Source: Halomonas zincidurans B6 (GTDB lineage Bacteria; Pseudomonadota; Gammaproteobacteria; Pseudomonadales; Halomonadaceae). From it: a stretch of DNA of 64,000 nt. The stretch is taken from assembly GCF_000731955.1 (NCBI RefSeq), contig NZ_JNCK01000001.1, forward strand, positions 2,170,001 through 2,234,000. Direction: 5' to 3'. The translations under genes and the position numbers were made by a program. Of this stretch, positions 34,504 through 42,534 are shown piece after piece. Each line of letters begins with the position of its first letter. The stretch's first letter is position 1. The notes under the pieces were generated by a model that saw only the letters and a list, made by a program, of their open reading frames with translations, was not told the DNA's origin and searched no databases.

Positions 34504-35148
34504 TCAGCGGGACGACAGGTTGCGGAAACTGGCGAAGCTGGCATTGACCAGCGCGTCGATGGCCGCATCACGGTCGTGTCCGTCGACCTCCCCGCCCGAC
34601 AGACGGGTAATGCGCTCGGGGTTGATCAGCGCGTAATACAGCGAGCCGAGCAGGAACTGGCTGCACCACAAAAGCCCTTCCTGGCTGGCGCCGGGTACGC
34701 AATCGGCGATGGCGCGCATGAAGGCATGGCTGGTTTCGTCGAACGACTCGGCGATGATCGCGCTGGCGTCCTTGTTGCCTTCCGCCGAGAGCACCGCGCG
34801 CATGCGCGTGAACTCGGCGCCGCCCCCGACGCTGTTTTCCGACATGGAGAACGCCGGAAGGATGTAGGCCCGCAGTACGAACCTGAGTCGTTCATCGTCG
34901 TCCTTGAGCAACACGGCCTGCTCCAGCAGCTCTCCGCGCCGCTGGTTCATGGGCGCCGTATGGCGCATGTAGATCTCGCGCAGCAGGCTCGCCTTGGAGC
35001 CGAAGTGGTAGGTCAGGCTGCCCACGTTGGCATCCGCTTCCTTGGCGATGGCGCGCATCGAAACGGCGTTGTAGCCGCTTTGCGAAAACAGCCGCTGCGC
35101 CGAAGCGAGCAGCCTTTCCTTGACTGAGGGTGTTGCTACTGTGGTCAC
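34504..35148 (-). CDS. TetR-family regulator of the TAXI/lig operon
   Basis: 214 residues: N-terminal TetR helix-turn-helix (LLASAQRLFSQSGYNAVSMR, ANVGSLTYHFGSKASLLREI) and an all-helical ligand domain. Same strand and 87 bases ahead of the TAXI gene, so it is either the first gene of that operon or its immediate regulator. A near-perfect dyad (35180-35197) lies about 30 bases upstream of its start. Confidence 0.9.
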   Translation of the reverse strand: MTTVATPSVKERLLASAQRLFSQSGYNAVSMRAIAKEADANVGSLTYHFGSKASLLREIYMRHTAPMNQRRGELLEQAVLLKDDDERLRFVLRAYILPAFSMSENSVGGGAEFTRMRAVLSAEGNKDASAIIAESFDETSHAFMRAIADCVPGASQEGLLWCSQFLLGSLYYALINPERITRLSGGEVDGHDRDAAIDALVNASFASFRNLSSR

Positions 35149-35179
35149 CAGGCCCGCCCATGTTCGTCCGTACTAAGTT

Positions 35180-35197
35180 CTTGTACAGTTGTATAAG
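35180..35197. promoter_or_regulatory. Candidate TetR operator
   Basis: CTTGTACAGTTGTATAAG reads CTTxTACA facing TGTAxAAG (one mismatched pair), an 18-bp dyad of the size bound by TetR dimers, overlapping the likely promoter of the TetR gene. Suggests autoregulation. Confidence 0.5.
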
Positions 35198-35220
35198 AGC
35201 GGTTCGAGCAATGCAATTTT

Positions 35221-35547
35221 CAGGGAACTAGACATTGGTCGCAGTTCCATTCCCGCGAGGGGGCGCCCGCCGGCGAGACGTGCGCACGGCGAGGCCCGAA
35301 GCCATGCATCGTGCAGCGTTGGAGGAAGCAAGATCAGGCCGATGGGCGACCCCGGCTCAGGGAAACGACTGACCCCTCGTCACGCCCCTCAGTCTTTGGT
35401 CGCCGTTGCGTTCGTACGTGGAGCGCAGGGTATAAGCTCGGCGGACCGGCGGGGGTTCGGTCCTCAGGGCATCGAGCGTTGGCAGCGCGAATGGCCGTTG
35501 GCCACCGGGCCACGTAGGATTGCGCTACGCCTCGACGAGAAACCGAC
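35221..35547. other. Gene-free region before the SleB-like gene
   Basis: About 330 bases with no convincing coding frame. A possible promoter for the hydrolase gene (TTGCGT at 35406, TATAAG at 35431) has an over-long 19-base spacer and is only weakly supported. No repeat or hairpin of note. Confidence 0.4.
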
Positions 35548-36177
35548 ATGCCCGTGCGCCGTTATTCCGTGTTGCTGAGTCTGACCCTGAGCGTGACACT
35601 CCCATGGATGGCTGCGGATCCCGCCTGGGCCAGCGAAACCCAGATGGCCGAGACCGCCGAGCGGAAGGCCGAAATACTCGAACAGAAAGCTTTGGCCGAG
35701 CCCAACGAGACGCCGCCCGCCCCCCGCCAGGCATTGACGCCAAGCGGCATACAGGCGGTCGACCCGCAGGGTGACGCCCCGCTCGACGACCCCATTACCT
35801 GCCTGTCGCGAACCATCTATTGGGAGGCTCGCGGTGTCGGTGCCAGCGAGATGGAAGCGGTCGCCAATGTAGTGATGAACCGGCTCGGCGATGCCGATTT
35901 CCCCAACACGGTCTGCGAGGTCGTCCGCCAGGGCTCCGAGCAGGGCAATTGCCAGTTCTCCTGGTGGTGCGACGGCCGTTCGGACAGCGCCTTCGAGGAA
36001 CGGGCCTACGCCGAGTCCAAGAAGATCGCCCGTCGCGCGCTCAACGGATCGCTCGCCGACGCCACCAATGGCGCGCTGTTCTTCCATAGCAAGAGCGTCA
36101 CGCCCAGCTGGGCGAGCCAATTCACCAAGACCGCCGAGACCGACGCGTTCGATTTCTATCGACCGGATGACGGCTAG
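35548..36177 (+). CDS. SleB/CwlJ-type cell-wall hydrolase, secreted
   Basis: 209 residues. N-terminal signal peptide (LLSLTLSVTLPWMAADPAWA), a Glu/Ala-rich linker, then a Hydrolase_2 domain from about residue 80: TCLSRTIYWEARGVGASEME with the catalytic Glu in YWEARG, VANVVMNRLG, FSWWCDG and GALFFHSKSVTPSW. Predicted peptidoglycan lytic transglycosylase in the periplasm. In non-spore-formers such proteins are thought to act in wall turnover. Single gene. Confidence 0.88.
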   Translation: MPVRRYSVLLSLTLSVTLPWMAADPAWASETQMAETAERKAEILEQKALAEPNETPPAPRQALTPSGIQAVDPQGDAPLDDPITCLSRTIYWEARGVGASEMEAVANVVMNRLGDADFPNTVCEVVRQGSEQGNCQFSWWCDGRSDSAFEERAYAESKKIARRALNGSLADATNGALFFHSKSVTPSWASQFTKTAETDAFDFYRPDDG

Positions 36178-36340
36178 CCGGGCTTGAGCCGCCCAGGCGA
36201 CTTCATGATCGCTCGACGTCCGGCTGCGCGCACTCACGGGCCGCTGTCTTTGGCGGGTTAATTTATTAGCCAACAAACGATATACTCACTAGCGACTAGC
36301 GCGTTACCGGAGGCGGCTCCGGAACGCCGGCAGCTGAATA

Positions 36341-36374
36341 CGCTCCACGGCCCGACCGACAAGGCCGTGGAGCG
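36341..36374. terminator. 12-bp perfect hairpin upstream of the MFS gene
   Basis: CGCTCCACGGCC and GGCCGTGGAGCG surround a 10-base loop; GTCGTTT follows on the plus strand. It may end the SleB-like transcript 165 bases downstream of its stop, or sit in the leader of the efflux operon that begins at 36470. Confidence 0.5.
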
Positions 36375-36469
36375 TCGTTTATGCGCCCATCCCAGCAATA
36401 CAACGCCCAAAGGAAGACCGTGTTCGTTCCCGATACGCAGGCGGCGCGCCCGCGCCGCAGGTTCAGGTC

Positions 36470-38023
36470 ATGAGTCAGGTGGAGCAGCTGTTCGAGCGTT
36501 ACGGCCCGCGCTACAAGCTGTGGGTCACGCTCACCGTCATGCTGGGCCTGGTGGCGCTGGGCATGTCGATCACCATCGTCAACGTGGCGATTCCCTACAT
36601 CAAGGGCGCCTTCGGCATGAGCGATTCCCAGGTGCAGTGGCTTTCCACCGGCTTTCTGGCCTCGACCACGGTATCGCTGCTGGTCGCGCCGTGGCTGGTG
36701 TCCGCCATCGGCCAGCGCGCCACCTTCATCGGCCTGCTGGCGGTGTTCATCGGCGCGTCGATCCTCGGCGGCCTGGGCCAGGGGATGATGGCGCTGATCG
36801 CCGCGCGGGTCGTCCAGGGAGCGATGACCGGGCTGATTCGTCCGGTCGCCATGCAGGCGCTGTTCGCCGCCTACCCGCCCGAGGGGCGCGGCATGGCCAT
36901 CGCCATGTACGGCATGTGCCTGGGTCTGCCGCTGACGCTGGCCACCGTGATCGGCGGCTGGCTGGTGGAGAACTTCACCTGGCGCTACGTATTCTTCATC
37001 ACTCTGCCGATCTGCATGGCGGCGGCGGTGATGGGCTACTTCTTCCTGCCCACCCGCGAACACAAGGGGCCGCGCCCGCCCTTCGACTGGGCCGGCGTGG
37101 TGCTGCTGTTCGCCGCGGTGTTCGCGCTGCTGGCGGCGCTCTCCAACGGCCAGCGCTGGGGCTGGTACGACCCGCGCGTGCCCGAGCTGGTGCTGTTCGC
37201 GCTGGTCTGTGCCACGGTATTCGTGGCCTGGCAGAAACGTACCGCGCATCCGCTGCTCGACCTGTCGATCTTCGGCTACCGCATCTTCGTGGTCGGCACC
37301 CTGGCGATGCTGCTGTTCGGCGGTTCCTTCTACGGCATCATGTACCTGCTGCCGCAGTTCGTGCAGTCGGTCCTGCATTACAGCCCGGTCACCGCCGGGC
37401 AGATATTCCTGCCCTCCACGGCGGTACTCGGCGTGCTGGTGCCGCTGGTGGGCTGGCTGAGCGATCGCTACCCGCCGCACTGGATCACCCTGCCGGGGCT
37501 GGCCTGCACGCTATTCTCGGTATGGCACATGGCGCAGATGGACTGGAACACCTCGTTCGCCTACCTGGCCGGTGCGATGGCGGTGATGTCGGTGGGCATG
37601 GCGTCCTTTCCCCCGCCGACCCTGTCAAACGCCATCGCCGCCCTGCCGCGCCATTTGACCGGCCATGGCTCGGGGGCGATCAACTTCGCCATGCAACTGG
37701 GCGGGGCACTGGGCACCGCCGGGCTGGTGATCCTGCTCGATCGTCAGACCGTTCAGCACGGCCAGCATCTCAACGCCGGCGTGACTGCCGGCAACGCCAT
37801 GGCCCAGCAGCAACTCGGCGAGCTGGCCGAGCTGGCCGCTCGCCTGGGCGTGTCGGCCACGCATCAGCAGGCCATGGCCGGCTACCTGATGGGGCGCGTG
37901 GAGGCGATCTGGGCATCGATTCTGGCCTATCAGGATGGTTTCTGGCTGCTGGTCGGCAGCCTGATGATCGTCACCATTCCTTCCATACTGCTAAGCCGCT
38001 GGCAACGGGCCGGTCAGGTTTGA
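36470..38023 (+). CDS. DHA2-family drug efflux MFS transporter (EmrB-like)
   Basis: 517 residues with 14 predicted membrane segments. Landmarks: TIVNVAIPYIKGAFGMSD, the motif-C-like LGLPLTLATVIGGWLVENFT followed by WRYVFFITLPI, and GLGQGMMALIAARVVQGAM. Proton-driven export of toxic compounds is expected. Next gene encodes an EmrA-like adaptor, as in EmrAB/FarAB systems. No regulator is adjacent; short repeats of CTAGCGA occur at about 36290. Confidence 0.92.
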   Translation: MSQVEQLFERYGPRYKLWVTLTVMLGLVALGMSITIVNVAIPYIKGAFGMSDSQVQWLSTGFLASTTVSLLVAPWLVSAIGQRATFIGLLAVFIGASILGGLGQGMMALIAARVVQGAMTGLIRPVAMQALFAAYPPEGRGMAIAMYGMCLGLPLTLATVIGGWLVENFTWRYVFFITLPICMAAAVMGYFFLPTREHKGPRPPFDWAGVVLLFAAVFALLAALSNGQRWGWYDPRVPELVLFALVCATVFVAWQKRTAHPLLDLSIFGYRIFVVGTLAMLLFGGSFYGIMYLLPQFVQSVLHYSPVTAGQIFLPSTAVLGVLVPLVGWLSDRYPPHWITLPGLACTLFSVWHMAQMDWNTSFAYLAGAMAVMSVGMASFPPPTLSNAIAALPRHLTGHGSGAINFAMQLGGALGTAGLVILLDRQTVQHGQHLNAGVTAGNAMAQQQLGELAELAARLGVSATHQQAMAGYLMGRVEAIWASILAYQDGFWLLVGSLMIVTIPSILLSRWQRAGQV

Positions 38024-38057
38024 CCCGCACTCGTGATTGTCTCAAGGATCCCTGAAC

Positions 38058-39224
38058 ATGACATCGTCGTCGACCAACCCGCTACGTCGTTTCACCACCA
38101 AGGCCAAGTATCAGCTCGCGGGTCTCGCGATCGTGCTGATTCTGGTGCTGCTGTGGGGCGCCCAGGCGATCTATTACGGCCTGTCCCACGTCAGCGCTCA
38201 GGACGCCCGGGTCATGGCCAGCCAGGTCACCGTCAGCAGCCGTCTGTCGGGGTGGGTCACCGGCTTCTCGATCACCGAGGGCGACCGGCTCGCCAAGGGC
38301 GATACGGTGGCCCGCCTCTACAGCGAACCCGACGCGCAGGAGCTCGCGATGCGCAAGGCCAGTGTGGCGGCCATGCAGGCGCGACGCGATTACGAGCAGG
38401 CCCGGCTCGAGCTCGCCGAGAAGCAGTTCCAGGGCGGCTTGAACATCGCCGCCCAGCAGCTCGAATCGTTCAAGGCCGCCGAAGCCGCCGCCAAGGCGCG
38501 GCTGGTCCAGGCGCGCAAGGATTATCAGCGCTCGGATGCGCTGCTCGACAAGCGCTCGATCTCGCAGCAGCAACGCGACGAGAACTATTATGCCTATCTC
38601 GCGGCCCAGGCCGAGTACCGCCAGGCGCAACAGCAAGTGGCCGTCGGCCAGGCGCAATCCGACAACGCCCATGTGGGCTTTCTCAACGGCGCGCAGATGC
38701 CACTGCCCAACCCATCGGTGCTGCGTATCCAGCTACGAATCGCCGACCAGGAACTGGCCCAGGCCCAGGCAAAGCTCGAGCAGGAAAAGCTGCGCATCGC
38801 CGATCTTCAGGTACCCAGTCCAATCGATGGCGTGGTCAACAAGACGCTGATCGACGAGGGCGAATACGTCAGCGCCGGCCAGCCGATCCTGATGATGCAC
38901 GACCCCGATAAGCTGTGGGTCGAAGCCAACATCAAGGAAACCGACATCGGCGAGTTGCGTGTCGGTCAGCCGGTGGCAATCAGCGTCGACGCCTACCCCG
39001 ACGCGACCTTCGCGGGCCACGTCAGCGTCATTGGCCGCGCCGCCACCAGCCAGTTCGCGTTATTGCCGAACCCCAACCCCTCGGGCAACTTCACCAAGAT
39101 CACCCAGCGCATCCCGGTGCGCATCGCCCTCGACGACGGCCCCATCGAGCTGATCGGCCCGGGGATGATGGTGGAGGCGAACATCGACGTCAGCGACGCC
39201 AAACCTCGCCAGCATGCAGGCTGA
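38058..39224 (+). CDS. EmrA/HlyD-family membrane-fusion protein
   Basis: 388 residues. One N-terminal membrane anchor (LAGLAIVLILVLLWGAQAIY), the split lipoyl domain (RLSGWVTGFSITEGDRLAKG and VPSPIDGVVNKTLIDEGEYV) around a long Ala/Gln-rich coiled coil, then a beta barrel (WVEANIKETDIGELRVGQPV). The start at 38058 has AAGGA 9 bases upstream. Pairs with the preceding MFS pump; no outer-membrane channel gene is near. Confidence 0.92.
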   Translation: MTSSSTNPLRRFTTKAKYQLAGLAIVLILVLLWGAQAIYYGLSHVSAQDARVMASQVTVSSRLSGWVTGFSITEGDRLAKGDTVARLYSEPDAQELAMRKASVAAMQARRDYEQARLELAEKQFQGGLNIAAQQLESFKAAEAAAKARLVQARKDYQRSDALLDKRSISQQQRDENYYAYLAAQAEYRQAQQQVAVGQAQSDNAHVGFLNGAQMPLPNPSVLRIQLRIADQELAQAQAKLEQEKLRIADLQVPSPIDGVVNKTLIDEGEYVSAGQPILMMHDPDKLWVEANIKETDIGELRVGQPVAISVDAYPDATFAGHVSVIGRAATSQFALLPNPNPSGNFTKITQRIPVRIALDDGPIELIGPGMMVEANIDVSDAKPRQHAG

Positions 39225-39338
39225 GCGGGCCGGCATCGACCTGCGCCCGCCTGACCGATTGCTATCCGACACTCTGACGCCCGGGCTGGGCGTCACGGGC
39301 CGTCGTCGGACGCCGCTTCGTCACCCTGTGTCCGCCGG

Positions 39339-40619
39339 TCAGGCGTCCTTGCCCTTCTTCTCGCTTTCGCTTTCGCCTTCACCCTCCGGCTTGGCCGAGC
39401 CCTGGTGGCTCAGCGGCGTGGCGCGGTCGAGACGCGGGTGGTTGTTGCGGAACTCTTGATGCGGATCGTCTAGGGCATCCAGCGCCTGGACGGTATAGGT
39501 CAGCGCATGGATCGCTGCCAGCACATCCTGGGTATTGCCGGTCTCGGAGATGGTGTGCATGTTACGGATCGGAAAGCCGATCGAGGTGGCGGCGCAGTCC
39601 ACCGCCGCCAGCACCCCGGCCATGCCGTCGGTGCCGGTATCGACACCGACCATGTCGCGCTGCATGGGGATGTCGTGTTGCTTGGCGGTGCTCTCGACGA
39701 TTCGGTTGAGCTGCTCGCTGACGATCGCGCCCACCGCCATGGTGAAGCCCTTGCCCATTTCCAGCGGCTGCATGCGCCGGTCGCCGATGCCCGGCGCCGC
39801 CACGTAATCGTGGTTGACGTCGACGCCGATCAGCACGTCCGGCTCGAGCTCCCCGGCCAGCACGCGGCTACCGAAGCGGCCGATCTCCTCGTAGCTGGCG
39901 ATGGCGAACAGCACCCGCACCTGCCGGGTGCCGCCCGCCTCGGCGATCAGCCGCGCGACCTCGCTGGTGACGAAGCAGCCCAGGCCGTTGTCCAGGTAGG
40001 CGCCGTAGAAGGTGTTCGGGCTGAAGCCGCGGCGGATGGGACGATCCATGATGATCGAGTCGCCGGGGCGCACGCCGAGATTCAAGACCTGCTGCTTCTT
40101 GTGCTCGCCGTGGATCTGCAGCTCCAGGTAGAGCTGCTCCTTCTTGATGCCCTTCTCGCCGGAGCGCACCGCCGGGTCGGCGAAGTGGATGGCGCCCAGC
40201 GCCTCCACCGTGCCGCCCTGGATCACCCGGTAGCTGCCGGGATTCTCGGGATCTTCGCTGAACAGCTTGACCTCGTGGCCAATCAGTACCGTAGGCAGGA
40301 AGGAGTCGCTGTTGATCCAGATCTTGCCGTCGTCGCCGATCGAGCGCACCTGCATGCGGATCTTGTCGGCATGCCCGATCAGCATCACCTTGAACAGGTC
40401 GTCACGGCCGGGATGGGTATCCAGCACCACGCCGGCATGGCCCTGATACTGGTGCAGTTGCCAGTCGCCGGGCGCGAACGACTCGAACTGCGGCTTGAGC
40501 ACGCCGTAAGTCATCGCGCCTTCCAGCCCCACCGGGCTGGGTGCGTCGAGGATCTCGCGCATCAGCTTGAACTGCTGCTCCGGCATCGGCCGGTTCCAGG
40601 GTTGATTCGTCTCGCTCAT
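39339..40619 (-). CDS. M42-family metallo-aminopeptidase/glutamyl aminopeptidase-like
   Basis: About 426 residues from the ATG at 40619 (in-frame upstream alternatives: an ATG at 40643 and a GTG at 40652). Dinuclear metallopeptidase of the M42 family: LIGHADKIRMQV with a metal His-Ala-Asp, GAYLDNGLGCFV with the bridging Asp, the ASYEEIGRFGSR block with the catalytic Glu pair, and VDTGTDGMAGV late in the protein. Ends in an acidic/lysine tail (EGEGESESEKKGKDA). Cytoplasmic peptide turnover is the usual role. Single gene. Confidence 0.87.
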   Translation of the reverse strand: MSETNQPWNRPMPEQQFKLMREILDAPSPVGLEGAMTYGVLKPQFESFAPGDWQLHQYQGHAGVVLDTHPGRDDLFKVMLIGHADKIRMQVRSIGDDGKIWINSDSFLPTVLIGHEVKLFSEDPENPGSYRVIQGGTVEALGAIHFADPAVRSGEKGIKKEQLYLELQIHGEHKKQQVLNLGVRPGDSIIMDRPIRRGFSPNTFYGAYLDNGLGCFVTSEVARLIAEAGGTRQVRVLFAIASYEEIGRFGSRVLAGELEPDVLIGVDVNHDYVAAPGIGDRRMQPLEMGKGFTMAVGAIVSEQLNRIVESTAKQHDIPMQRDMVGVDTGTDGMAGVLAAVDCAATSIGFPIRNMHTISETGNTQDVLAAIHALTYTVQALDALDDPHQEFRNNHPRLDRATPLSHQGSAKPEGEGESESEKKGKDA

Positions 40620-40700
40620 CGACTCGCTCTCTTGCGGATTCATGTTCTTCACTGCAAACGCTAGCGTAGAGCGATCCTCAGCGCGAGAAAACGATTTATG

Positions 40701-40727
40701 GCAGCGGGGGCCTGCTCCCGATCAAGG
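40701..40727. repeat. REP-like element, divergent copy
   Basis: GCAGCGGGGGCCTGCTCCCGATCAAGG shares the GGG...TGCTCCCGATxxCAAGG pattern with the REP copies at 42411-42530, in the gap between the M42 peptidase and HAD genes. The outer stem is only partly kept. Confidence 0.45.
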
Positions 40728-40738
40728 TCCCGAATCGC

Positions 40739-41611
40739 TCATGCCGGCTCGTCTTCGTGCGATGAAGGCTCGAAGAACGACTCGCCGAGCCAGTAGTCCA
40801 GCCCTTCGACCCAGCCCGCCGGCCCCGGATTGCGGGTGCGATAAAGGTGCGGATTGGCGATGGTGACCGGCCGGCGATGCGCGCCGCGAATCAATACCGC
40901 CTGGTCCACCGCCTCGAGCATCGAGGTGTCGTTGGGGCCGTCCCCCAGGCCCAGGGTCGCGGGCACCTCGCCGCGCAGCGCCTCGAAGCGGGCCATCAGC
41001 CAGCGCAGCGAGCGTCCCTTGTCGACATCGCCCACGACATGCCAGAAACGCCCGCCGCGAGTCAGCGTCAGCCCGTCGTTGTGCAAGGCTCTGCGGAAGA
41101 TCTCCAGCGCCTCGTCGCTATCGTCCCAGAGCAGCGGCTCGCTGCCCTCGCGGATGCGCGACTGACGGGCCTGCGGCTCGTCGAGCCCGGTCGCGCGCAT
41201 GATCTCATCGACGGTCATCTCGCGCATGCAGCGGTAGCGCAGCTTGAGCCGCTCGCGCAGCACCTCGAGACGCCGCCACAGGAAGTCGCTGTCCACGCTC
41301 GGCAGCTTGATGCACAAGCCGTCGAGGTTGCGCGGGTCGCGATCCAGCCGGGCGTGCTGCCAGCTCGCCGGCAAACCGATCACCGCACCGTTTTCGGCGA
41401 TGAACGGCGCGTCGCCGAGCCCCAGGTCGAGCCGCAGCGCCATCAGCTCGGCGCGGGTCTTGCTGGTTACCGGAATCACCGGGACACCGGCCTGTTTCAG
41501 GCGCTTCAGCCACGCCACGGCGGGTGACCAGTCATAGCTGTAGTGATCGAGCAACGAGCCATCCAGACCGGTGAAGATCAGGCGCGGGCGTTGTGGCGTG
41601 GGTTGCGTCAT
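40739..41611 (-). CDS. Mannosyl-3-phosphoglycerate phosphatase-like HAD protein (YedP-like) lacking the nucleophile
   Basis: 290 residues of the HAD-IIB/MPGP family. Motif II (VIPVTSKTRAEL), the cap region, the motif III Lys (DVDKGRSLRW) and motif IV (LGLGDGPNDTSML) are all intact, and SYDWSPAVAWLKRL and GARFWHV-like GGRFWHVVGD match E. coli YedP. But motif I, normally DLDGTLL, reads FTGLDGSLLDH: the first Asp, the phosphate-accepting nucleophile, is Gly (codon GGT). MPGP would make the compatible solute mannosylglycerate; no synthase gene is near. As read, phosphatase activity should be lost or changed. Confidence 0.85.
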   Translation of the reverse strand: MTQPTPQRPRLIFTGLDGSLLDHYSYDWSPAVAWLKRLKQAGVPVIPVTSKTRAELMALRLDLGLGDAPFIAENGAVIGLPASWQHARLDRDPRNLDGLCIKLPSVDSDFLWRRLEVLRERLKLRYRCMREMTVDEIMRATGLDEPQARQSRIREGSEPLLWDDSDEALEIFRRALHNDGLTLTRGGRFWHVVGDVDKGRSLRWLMARFEALRGEVPATLGLGDGPNDTSMLEAVDQAVLIRGAHRRPVTIANPHLYRTRNPGPAGWVEGLDYWLGESFFEPSSHEDEPA

Positions 41612-41862
41612 TACGGCCTCCAGGAATGCGTGGCGACTCGCGAGCCAGCGGGGATCCGATCACTCCCTCACGATAGCCGATACTTGCGCTTCGTTCAGGT
41701 ACCCGAAAGCGCCTGCGGATCGGCGCGACGCCAGAGCGGCCACGGCGTCAGTTCGGACCCGGCGCGGCCCGCCGGAACGGAGGGTCGACAGCCCGCCCAT
41801 TGGGCGCTGAAAAATGCTAGTATCGGGGCCAAATTATCTTCAAGAAACGAGTGATTCCCGAC

Positions 41863-42375
41863 ATGGAAAACACATCGCATTGCATCCTGGTCATGGGGGT
41901 TTCGGGATCGGGAAAGTCGCATATCGGGCGCGACGTGGCAGCATCGATCGGTGCCGAATTCGTCGACGCCGACGATCACCACAGTGCGCTGAGCATCGCC
42001 AAGATGTCGCGGGGCGAACCCCTCAACGATAATGATCGTGAGGGCTGGCTGGCCACGCTAGCCGACATCTTCAAGCGGTATAGAAGCGAGAACCGCCACG
42101 TGGTCGTCGGTTGCTCGGCACTCAAGCGTCATTATCGCGACGTGCTGCACCAAGGAGCGCCCAACCTGAAGATTCTCTATCTCCACGGCAGCCGCGAAGT
42201 CCTGTTGCAACGCCTCAACAGCCGCGGATCGCACTTCTTTTCCGGCGAGCATATGCTCGACAGCCAGTTGAGCACGCTGCAGCCACCGACTGCCGACGAG
42301 GCCTGTCGCATCGATATTCGCGAATCGCCCAAGGCCATCGTCGAGCAGTTCGAAAGCTACCTTCGTCTCGAATGA
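41863..42375 (+). CDS. gntK: Gluconokinase
   Basis: About 170 residues, the usual GntK size. P-loop VMGVSGSGKSHIG, then VDADDHHS, the SRGEPLNDNDREGWL segment, VVGCSALKRHYRD and HFFSGEHMLDSQLSTLQPP are all diagnostic. It phosphorylates gluconate to 6-phosphogluconate. An upstream GTG (41851) is an alternative start with a poor ribosome site. Convergent with the galactonate operon, separated from it by REP copies; the two sugar-acid systems are neighbours but not co-transcribed. Confidence 0.9.
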   Translation: MENTSHCILVMGVSGSGKSHIGRDVAASIGAEFVDADDHHSALSIAKMSRGEPLNDNDREGWLATLADIFKRYRSENRHVVVGCSALKRHYRDVLHQGAPNLKILYLHGSREVLLQRLNSRGSHFFSGEHMLDSQLSTLQPPTADEACRIDIRESPKAIVEQFESYLRLE

Positions 42376-42410
42376 ACTCGCCCACCGGCCATGCAATCTG
42401 GTGGTTTTTG

Positions 42411-42530
42411 AGAGAGGGACTTGCTCCCAAATATCAAGGCACCGAGCCCTGAACCCGGGAGCTTTTGTGGGAGGGAACTTGTTCCCGATTATCAAGGCAC
42501 CGAGCCCTGAACCCGGGAGCTCTTGAGTGG
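42411..42530. repeat. Pair of tandem REP-type elements (58-bp unit)
   Basis: Two units between convergent stop codons. Each has a palindromic core (GGGACTTGCTCCC; GGGAACTTGTTCCC) and an identical 32-bp downstream arm at 42432-42463 and 42490-42521, itself containing CCCGGG. Unit spacing is 58 bp. Same family as the copies at 45440 and 49503. Confidence 0.85.
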
Positions 42531-42534
42531 GAAT

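Noticed and set aside
35189..35578. 129-codon plus-strand frame upstream of the SleB-like gene
   Set aside because: No recognisable pattern, overlaps the real gene start in another frame and the TetR operator region.
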